Source: Phoronis ovalis
Lineage: Eukaryota; Phoronida; Phoronidae
Length of the DNA: 20,655 bases
Direction: 5' to 3'
Assembly (NCBI GenBank): GCA_028565635.1
Contig: JAOXYB010112269.1
Coordinates: 1 to 20,655 of the forward strand
Shown one piece after another: positions 1 to 10,000 of the stretch. The notes below the pieces were generated by a model. It made no database searches, was not told where the DNA came from, and saw only the letters and a program-made list of their open reading frames with translations. The stretch's first letter is position 1. Each line of letters begins with the position of its first letter. The translations under genes and the position numbers were made by a program.

Positions 1-87
1 ACAAGTCAAAATGCAGATTGTTTGTAATGTTCATGTAAATCACTTTGAAGATTTTCCCTCTATTATCAACCTTACAAAGATAGCTTT

Positions 88-145
88 ACAACTACAGAAA
101 CTACATCATATGATGGGCATCTGTCTGCACCCGCAGACCTCTTGT
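88..145 (+). repeat. Repeat-element terminus with hairpin (copy 1)
   Basis: ACTAC-rich sequence is followed by TGATGGGCATCTGTCTGC. A perfect 6-bp hairpin, GTCTGC-ACCC-GCAGAC (123-138), is then followed by CTCTTGTTT. The same arrangement recurs at 2608-2660 and 6838-6885. A hairpin just inside the 3' end is typical of Helitron-type elements, but I do not see the usual CTRR end. Confidence 0.6.
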
Positions 146-154
146 TTGACCAAA

Positions 155-275
155 TTAACAGACAGGTTCTGGTTTTTAGATCAAATTAGCAAAGAGGATC
201 TGCTTTTTGACCGAATTAGCAGAGTGGATCTGGTTTTTGAATAAATAAGCTGAGCTGATCTGGTTTTTTATTAAA
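155..275 (+). repeat. 30-bp minisatellite, four copies
   Basis: Four imperfect units lie at 155-185, 186-215, 216-245 and 246-275, each with the core GATCTG.TTTTT preceded by TTAGCA. A degraded related unit (TTGACAGGATCCAGGTTTT) lies near 370-390. Confidence 0.8.
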
Positions 276-866
276 ATATACCGATTTTCCAATACACATA
301 ATTTAGCAATCACATTTTTTAGCAAACAAAAAGTTGAGCAAACCATTTTTTTTTGGCAGGGAAAACTAGTTGACAGGATCCAGGTTTTAATTAAGCCTGT
401 GCTGCAGGCACCTACCAAAAATTTTGTGAAGTACTCCTGCACAAACGTAGCCACCAACATGGTGTTACCTATAAATTATATGTATTATCCTTTATCAGTA
501 AAATAGTCTTCTGAGGCTGATCTACAGTGATGTCCATATATATATTTTGACATAAATGACTTTTATATTCTTATTTGGCTGCTATCTTTATCAAAATCAT
601 CTTATTATATGTTAAGTAATGTGGGAAGATATTAGGAATATGTGGGGAGCAACAATTATTTAAGTATAAGCGATGTAGTAAGAAATGAATATAAAAGATG
701 CTTTAAATAGATATTCAAAGTATTATCCCATGAAACGTTAATTTTACTTCCAAATTAAAATAGATTCTGCAGTTTGGTAATATATGTAAAAATATCTCAT
801 TCTGTATTTGTTCTAACATGGCAAAGTATTACAAAAAACTTCAGAAATTAATTTGTTATGTTTCAG

Positions 867-1031
867 ATATGGTAGAGTCAACACTTGCCGTAAACTACTA
901 GAGAGTGTTCAAGGTCCTCACATCATAAATGAAACAGATAGGGAAGGATTGACCTCTTTACATATTGCAGCACAGAATGGTCATACTAAAGTCGTTTCTT
1001 TATTAATGCAGAAAGGAATACTTTTGCATAG
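867..1031 (+). CDS. TRPA1: TRPA1 exon (first visible): ankyrin repeats
   Basis: The acceptor TTTCAG is at 861-866 and the donor AG|GTATGC at 1032. The exon begins with the third base of a split codon and ends with two bases of an Arg codon. Residues 1-54 start YGRVNTCRKLLES and include a full ankyrin helix pair, LTSLHIAAQNGHTKVVSLL. This corresponds to roughly repeat 12-13 of the sixteen or so in human TRPA1 (human YGRINTC). The frame stays open past the donor to 1068, but that part is intron. Confidence 0.93.
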
Positions 1032-4000
1032 GTATGCTTATAACTATAAATATTGTAAGTTATTATAAGATTATAATTTTATCATAAAAGTAAAAAAAAA
1101 ATTTATGCAGATTTTATGGAAGTAGTTGATCAATTGTTATGCCAAGCATGTAGTTGTACGCTAGGCGTTGTCGTTGTTGCTGGCATTGTACGTAACACTT
1201 TATTTGTCTTATGAAAACAGCATTCTTTTTTACCCGATCAGCTTCATATTTGGTAAAGGATAAAAAGAGGTCAAAGAGCAGGCCACTTGTAATTTTGACC
1301 TTGATTACTTCCAATGTGGTTGACTGGTGGCCATGTTTGTTCCCAAGAGAACACATCATTTTGTGTCTATAGCCGCAAAGATGAGCACTGCCTGGATGAT
1401 TCAAAGGTGTTTCTAAGAAGATCATAGATTGACGTACCTAATAGGCTAGGTCATTTTTAATTTTGACCTTGATTACTTCCAATATGGTGGCCATGTTTAT
1501 TCCCAAGTGTCACGATGCGTCTATAACCGCAAAGACGAAGCACTGCCTGGGCAATTCAAAGGTGTTTCTGGGAAGGCCATAGATTGGTTGGGCCTAATAG
1601 GCTAGATGACATTTTAAAATGACCCTGAGAAGTAGGTCAAATGCCAGTACGAATCTTCAACATTTCCTATTGTGCATAACATCTTCTTTGTCTCACAATA
1701 ACTTCGTCAGTTTGAAGCTGATCAAATAAAAACTGAAGGATTAAGTTATTGTAAGACAAAGAAAATGTTACACGCAGTGGAAAATGAAGCTGATCAAATA
1801 AATACAGGTCAAAGTACATGTCCATTAGAAGTGTAACTGAAGTGAATCACTTCCAAGATGGCTGTCTGACTACCATCTTTGCTCTCACTGTTGTACTTTA
1901 CAATACCAGCTTCAGTATTTATCTGATGAGCTTCGTATTTACTACAGAGTAAGTGCAGGTCAAAGTACAGGTGAGTTGTGATTTTGAACTGGATTACTTT
2001 CAATATAGCTGACTAGCAGCCACATTTGTTGCTGAGAGGGCACATTATGTGGTGCCACTTTCCAGAAAAACAAATTGCATTGAAAAGTGGAGTCGTGAAA
2101 GTCATAGGTTGGTGGGTGTATTAGGCTAGGTGACATTTCATGTGGTACAGGGTAAATACAGGTCAAAGTACAGGCCAGGTATGAAATTTACCTGGATCCA
2201 ATATGGCCAACTGGTGGCCATATTTGTTCCTGAGAAGGCATGTCATGGTACGTCAATGGCCCTAAAGACGAAGCGCTTAAATGATTTGAAGGTGGTTTAA
2301 AGAAGGCCAAAGGTGGGTAGGTGTCATAGACTAGGTGGCATTTTAGAATTACCTTGAGAAATGGGTCAGACTGCGAGGCCAAAACTTCAACATTTTTTGC
2401 AGCTGTCAAGCTACTTGTGCCCATATTGGAAAACTCTGATATGTATAGAAATCATTTTAAATCAGAAGGTAAATGGAGGCCAAAATATAGGGCAGTGTTA
2501 ATTTTGACCCGGATCACTTCACGTATGGTCCACTGACAGCCATGCATATATGTTCCTAGATTGCCTGGATAATTTTACTGATACATGGAGAGATCGCTTA
2601 ATTTAAAACTACTTCACAGTGATGGGCATCTGTCTATACAAAAGTAGACTTCTTGTTTTTTGCTAAAAGAGGGTTCTCATTATTATATGAAATAAGAATA
2701 ATGATACGTTAAATTTCTGGTGATTAGTTTACACCGGTGGTAGTCCTGCAGTGTCTCACACAATGGTTTTCAGTAAAAATCCTAAACTATTTGTTACATG
2801 CTACAGTAAAAATTGCAAACTCCCTAGTTTTCTAGCCACCACAGAAAGAACTTTCAGTGCAGGTTTGAGTCTAGAATCTGACCACTGGTTTAATTACCAA
2901 ACAAGGCTGATGTGTTTACATATAACATTAGTTGATTATTGAGCTTTTTTGAATGCATTTTCTTATATAATCAATCAAATCCTTTTTAGGGATAATAATG
3001 GAAGCAGTCCGTTACATTTGGCTGCAGAAAATGGCTATACCCAGACGATGAAGTTGTTACTTGGTGTTCATCCACATCTCGTCAATGTAGTCAATAATGA
3101 TGGGGTATGTGAAGTTGTGATTTGTGACCTGCAGTATTTTGTATCAAGCTTTGACAATTTTCCCATTGTCTCATTCAATAAGAAAACATGAACTGTTGTT
3201 ATTCTTTATTTTGATGAACACAACTCTGCAATGTATACAGTTTTAAAAAGAAAATGACCAGTAGGTTAATTATGTTTAAGAGCTGTTTGTTGATTCATTT
3301 GCTGAAATAATTTGCGAGATTAATACTGAGCACGCATTCCTTAATTCCTATGATATATCAAATTAAACAATTCCTTAATACAAAAATTTTGGGGACTGTT
3401 TTTGAATTAGGTGAACAGCTGTCAAGATATGCCCACGCCAGTTGCATACAAATATTTTACCTGTTCATTGTTACCCAGTCATAATTTTAAAATCACTAAT
3501 ACGTTAAACATTTTCCCATAAATTATTAATTTGCTGTAATTATTGTTTAGGACACAGCACTGCATATTGCTTCACGAGAAGGCAAACCTAATGCTGTCAC
3601 GCTGATGATGAGCTTAGATGCCGAATTTCTCAGGAATAATGAAGGTCAAGGATTCTTTGATATTGCCATTAAAAACAAGCATAAAGATGTTGCCATGGCA
3701 ATTATAACTCATGACAGGTAAACATAATGTATATATTAAATGGTTACACCATGCTAGTCCATACAAGATAAGAAGAAATTAAAGAAAAGATGTAAAGTGT
3801 TCATACAACAGCACTTTTAATTGTACTTGTGCTTGCTAACAAGTCATAGCTTCATTTACTTGCATGATTAAAAATTCTTCCTTTTGCAAAACTGGTAGAC
3901 CCCTAGTAGTAGTTACATTATAGTTTATTGCATTTAAAATTATAGTTTTGATAAATAAACAAAAATCGACATCATTTAATATATATTAAGGTGGAGATAT

Positions 4001-7000
4001 ATAGAATATCATGAATGCCATGTATGCCCGAGGTATTTTTGTTTTTCCCACAGATGGAAGGAAGCTATGAGCAAATACTCTTCAAGTTTTGGATCTCCGA
4101 TGTATGGCTTGATTCAGTATCTTCCAGAAGTGTGCTTGGTCAGTTTTTTTTATGAATGATACTACAGCATCTTTTTAATAATATTTATAGCTAGTCAAGG
4201 TTAAGAAACCTCAAATAAATATGTATAACTAGAGCATGGATCACAGTGCTCACATAAAAAGAAAAACAACTAAATGATGTAAGAAATATCAATTACATTG
4301 ATTGGTAACTGCTCAATGACATATTTTTATTAACAATACTACTTGTTACTATATCTTTATAGTTAATTAGTTAGGTAAGCAGAGAGAGACAAGACCTTGG
4401 GTCAAATTGTTCACTATAAAGGAAAAGAATGATTACGTAATAATCATAACTTGGCTACTTGACATACAAAACTTCCCTTCATATCTCATTTGGTCTGGAG
4501 TTGCTTCTTGTAACTCTTGGGGCCCAGGGAAGAGGGCAAGCAGTATGAAAGTGCATGGGTACCCATGCTCCAATATTAATATTAATCGTCATATTGACCT
4601 GTTGAAAAAAGTAACATCTAAGACAGCTAGTGACTAAAGTGAATAAACTGTATTAACCTATATTGAGCTAATGAAGTGAAAGTTAGGGACGACCCAAAGA
4701 AAGTGTCATACCTTAAAAAACACTCTTTCCGAAACATATACCAAAAGGTATACGTAGTGTAACGTACAGTCCGACAGCTAAAAGATATACCATTTCACAC
4801 TTCCATATTGACTGCCCCCTGGTCTCTCGGGTAATTAAAGCTAATTTCATCTCCTTAATGGTGTAATGTCCTGCGTCCTCGGGCTTCGGCCTTGTCCGGG
4901 GGTCTGCACCCAAAATGAGACTCGGGAGAACGAGATATTTAGAGATTCTCGTACACTCGCTCTCTCCTGTAGCTGAATTCCAACTGTAAAGACGTACAAT
5001 AAAAGCCTCTTGCTACCTGACGACACGTTATACCTACTATTATCTACCTTACAATTGACGACCAGCTACCTACCACATAGAACAGTCCGGTGACAAAGAA
5101 CTATCACCCTACAACGTACACTACAAACTGTATGGTAGAGACAACCAAATAAGACCGTTACAATGGCGCCAGTTTTCTTTTTGACAAGTGACATAAAAAT
5201 ATGATAATTTATTTTTCAGTCTGTGTTAGATAGGTGTAAGAGTCATCCTCCTCTAAATACAAAAGCGAAAGATTTCTATGTAAGTACAGAAATGTCTCAA
5301 CTGTATTGCTTTACTATTGTGTTTTGCAATATGTCAGAAGTAGGAAATTACTTCGTAGTGACATGTGTTTAGTAGTAATAAATAATAGTAAGAACAGTGT
5401 TATGAAAACATGTTAAGCCAATTTTATATTAATTATAAATTAGAAACTGTACTTTTCATTGTCTGTGATTTATTTTCAGTATAAGTATGATTTTCAATAT
5501 TTACAATGTCCAATATCCTGTGCAAAACAGTATGATGCAAAGAGCAAAAGTAAGCTTGGAGAATTCCAACCACTTCTGGCACTTAATGTGAGTATATATA
5601 GCTAGGACTGGTATAGTCTTAATTTTAATTTCAATTCTACCCAAAAATGTAACTGCTATGTTTTTCTGAGACCACAGCATAGATTAAAAAAGAAATTAAG
5701 ATAGTATTACCCTTTGATTGGCTGGCTGTTAAAGTAGTACATGTACATGTACATGCTATACTATACAACATAATATGAACATATATGTGCCCTTGTTTTA
5801 CTGATAATTAAATCACTTTGATCCTAACTTCTTTGCTGGCTGGCTTTATGTGGGTATTATAATACTAATAAAAACACATTTCTTTCAAAAAATATTGACA
5901 CACCCAAAAGCTTACTGTTATCTTAAAATGCCTCATTGTGTATATATAGTTATCAAAATCTTTCAATAAATTTTGATATGTGCTGGTTAATCAAATTTGC
6001 ACAACAAGGTCCAGACTGGTATCCAGGCTATACTAGGTGTATACGTAGAATTTTCTAAGTTTGTGAAAAGCGTTTTCTCACAGTTATTCAATTAGGGCCT
6101 CTGCCAACTTGCTGAAGACAAATTAGTGCTGGTTATATTGTTGTCTTGTATGCATTGTCAGCATCCACGTCACTTTATTTCTATAACAGCTTCAATTTTA
6201 AGCGTTCGGCACAGGGTAAATACAGGTCAAACTGCAGGGTGGTTATAATTTTGACCTTAGTTACTTCCAATATGACATATTGGTTGACTGCTGGCCATGT
6301 TTATTCCAGAGAGCATGTTATTTATAGTGTTAGTTGCAGGAAAGACGAAAAATTGACTAGATGATTCGAAGGTGGATTCATAAGGATCACAGGCGGGTGG
6401 GTGGATTAATTAGGCTAAGTGACATTTTAACATGACCTTTAAACTTGCAGGGGTCAAATGCCTATCTGAATCTTGGTTGTGCATAACAATTTCTTGGTCT
6501 TGAAATCAGTTTTTATTCGATCAGCTGTATGTTTAGTACAGGTATACAGGTCAAAGTACAGGTCATATAATGTTGATCTGGATCACTTCCTAGAGTGCAC
6601 TGACTGCATGGACAATTCGAAGGTAAATTCATGAAGGCTATAAGTTAGTGGACGCTTAAGGCTAGTTCACATTTTAAAATGACTTTGAGAAGTAGGTCAA
6701 ATGCCTATCCAAATCTTTGGCATTTAGCGCATCCAGTACTTTGCTTTACATATTTAACACTTAATGGAACTACTTCTGAAATTGCACTGCCTATATATAC
6801 AAATCATGGCTACAAATCACAGACGTACCACAAAGTACACTACAAAGTGATGTAATCCTATTAGACATGACAAATGTCTTATTATATAATATCAAGAAAG
6901 CAAATTTTACTTCATCTGGTTATAATTAATATATAAACCATAAAACGATAACTTCATTGTATCCTACATATTTTGCAGCACATGGTTAAATATAATCGAG

Positions 7001-10000
7001 TTGACTGCTTATCTCATCCAGTGTGTGTGGAATATCTAGCAATGAAATGGTATGTAAATATACTGTGTTGTGAAGCCTAGAAATAACCCTTCCTTGTTAT
7101 GACAATTCTACTTACTTTTTGAGGAATTTCCCTCAGCTTATATGTACCGGTATATTAGAAAACGCTGCTATGAAAATCTTCTAGAAATCTGCTCATTCTG
7201 AACTAGCTCACGACAATCCACAATAATAAGATGAGTAAATATACTACAGATTCTGCTGTGTGATACCTAACTTAAAGTTTTATTAACTCACTGACAGCTA
7301 CATGTAGGTCACAGGATAAAAGCTATACATCTACATATAAATTTGTTTCCTAGGTATTTGTTCTACAATAAAAAAAGTCAATCTAATATACTTTTAAAAC
7401 ACCTTTATTAAGAAGTAAAAACAAGCCACCTATGAAGTCTATACATATCAAAAGTTCCCAGTGCACATTTTCTGACAAGATTTTGATGGGAATTAATTTA
7501 TACAAAAAAGAACACAAATCCAACTGGAGGAATCTGAAATGTACTTAATTTGTGTGAATACATTATTAAACCACCTGAGAAAATCATTTGCCATGTAAAA
7601 TACTTTTTATTTGTTTACACTTTGTTCCAATACAAAGTCGATCACAATTTACCTAATAAACATGATGTCCACAATTTCTTGTTTTTTTAATTATGTAAGT
7701 TGTTTTTTCCATTGTTTCCATTACATTGACCACTCTGTTACAGGCGCGCCTATGGACTCTGGTTTCATGGTTTTAACCTTGTACTCTACTTGTTGTTTTT
7801 GGGTTTTTTTACATCATTTCTGGTTACAAGTTCACCTCTGGAACATTTTAACTATCAAAATGAAACAAACTATGAAGAACAGACAGACCTTGTTGTGAGT
7901 GGCTTTTACTTTATCTTAAAGTGGTACTGTTACTATTGCAGAAAGGGTCGTCACACAAAATACTACATAAATGTACCCAAGGTAAATAAATGCAGACATT
8001 TATTTATTGATCATGCGATCACTATATCCATAATAGTACCCGATCCAAGAAAGTACGAACCCGGGTATGTAGACCTGGTATCGGTTTTCAATCACATAAG
8101 ACTTACAGTTCCGTTTTAATACAACAGTGTGCACGGCATTCAATTATTTAAAGAAAGTAAATTTTTCCCAGGCCATGCCTGTATAAACCGTCTGAATAGG
8201 ATCTGCTATATTCTTTTATACGTGTTACAATCACCAAATAATTTAACTGACAGATATTGTTGAAAACCGATGCCGACGGGTGAATAAACCCAGATATGTA
8301 TGATTAGTAAGAAGTCGGGTATGCATGGTTATGGGAAACTGTAAATAAGGGGTAGTAATGTCTGTATACATTAATGTACTGTACCTCTGGTACATTCATG
8401 TAATACCCCTTACGACAAAGACCCTTTCTGCATTACTATTAACAAGGAAGTGAAAGTGTAATCTGCTGGGAAAAGTCATGCAGCAAAGTGCACACAACAT
8501 ATATCTCTTTAAAGAATTAGAGTGTAAATGGTAGAAATTAACATTTGTTTTCATATTTGAAATACCTTACATATATTTCAATTTTATTTCTTTTAGCATG
8601 GAGAAGATATGTGGCACAACATTTGCCTGTATGTCATTTTAGCATTTTGTCTGATAAACCTGCTGAAAGAATTTGTGCAGATGTATCAACAGAAAATTAA
8701 ATATTTGCTGGATGTATCCAACTTGATTGACTGGATTTTGTACATATCAACGTTTATTTTCATCATGCCTGGAATACTTGACATATCAACTCATTATCAG
8801 TGGCAGGCTGGTGCGCTGGCTATATTCCTGGCTTGGTTCAACTTACTATTCTTCATGCAGAGGTAAAATAAACTTAAACAATTATTGTATTACTTGAGAA
8901 TCGACTTGCATTAGTATGGCAGAACCAATCAATTCCAAATCCTGCTATTTCTGAATTTGTACAACCACACAATTCTCCAATTGCATGATTCATTGACAAA
9001 ACATGGAATTGTGCATGTGATAAGTTCAATATAGATCATGCAAAAAGTCCTGGAGTAACTAACACTTGTAGTTTTACTTAGTAAACCAATGTGTTTTGAA
9101 TCGATGCAATAACAATTAAAGCAGAGACCTTATTAGACGGCATAATGATTATCATTCAAATTAATTCAATTGCCTCACAGTGAGAGTCCTTTTTGGGGTC
9201 CAAGGAGGTTCCTTTTGAAAAATCGGGCCATGGTAATTGATGCAAATTTTGATAATTTGTCTATTGGGTTGAAACTGTCCTTTAATTTCAAATAAATTGG
9301 GAAGATCTATTCATAGGTCAACATTCCACATTTTGGATGAAGATAAAAAAAAAAATTTGCCCTTAAGTATGTAGTTATGATAGAATTAATGCATACCTGT
9401 GCCAAAAGTTAATTATTAATTATTTAATGAATGGCTGATAAAGGAAATTAGTAAAAATCAGGTGCTTTGTCTCTTTTTTGTGCCTTATTTATAACCAATT
9501 TTTTATCTTAAAATCATTGTTGCCAAGCTTGCTGAGTTTGAATTGATATTATTTTTTAGATGGGAAATGTTTGGTATCTATATCGTGATGTTTATGGAGA
9601 TACTGAAAACCCTTATTCATGTGGTTGCTGTGTTCTCCATTCTTATTGTTGCCTTCAGTTTAGCGTTCTTCATACTACTGCCTGATGAGGTAAAACTATT
9701 TACAGAATCATCAGAACTACTCTGGACGTCACAAACCATTTATACCTGACATCAATTTCCATATCTTCTATCATTTACTTAAAATCTGCAGATAGTATTT
9801 TCAAAAATGTCTGAATTCACTCACTAATCACCAGAGTATCACTTGTCTTGTGGAATGCCTCCCTCCTGTGCAACTAAACAGGAATTGTAACAAGGCTTAA
9901 TATATACCAGTCCACTATTAATCTAGTAGACAGAATAAAATTTATATAAAATAGATATAATTTAATTATAATATTTTTCATTATTATTTCCTTTTTAGGT

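Larger units (their letters stand above)
1..866 (+). other. Intron upstream of first visible exon
   Basis: I see no ankyrin-coding exon here in any frame. The start holds the hairpin end of a repeat element (88-145), followed by a 30-bp minisatellite. The rest is AT-rich, with the splice acceptor at 861-866. The short frames crossing the minisatellite read as repeats and are not genes. Confidence 0.75.

Noticed and set aside
1114-2424. Several minus-strand open frames of 64-103 codons
   Set aside because: They only translate the tandem units of repeat block A, giving recurring LEVI-like peptides, and no protein family is recognisable.
4758-4764. TGTAACG as an alternative LTR start matching CGTTACA perfectly
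   Set aside because: It falls inside the miniature element 4523-4822 and lacks a matching target duplication, whereas a start at 4862 has ATGG on both sides.
5163-5172. ATGGCGCCAG as a retroviral-type primer-binding site after the LTR
   Set aside because: Only 57 bp separate the LTR from an exon and no gag/pol follows. ATGG is explained as the target duplication, so a chance resemblance is simpler.
7790-8119. A 109-codon open frame overlapping the S1 exon
   Set aside because: It is the S1 exon frame shifted or extended past a strong GTGAGT donor into the foldback element. The true splice continues the channel at 8597.
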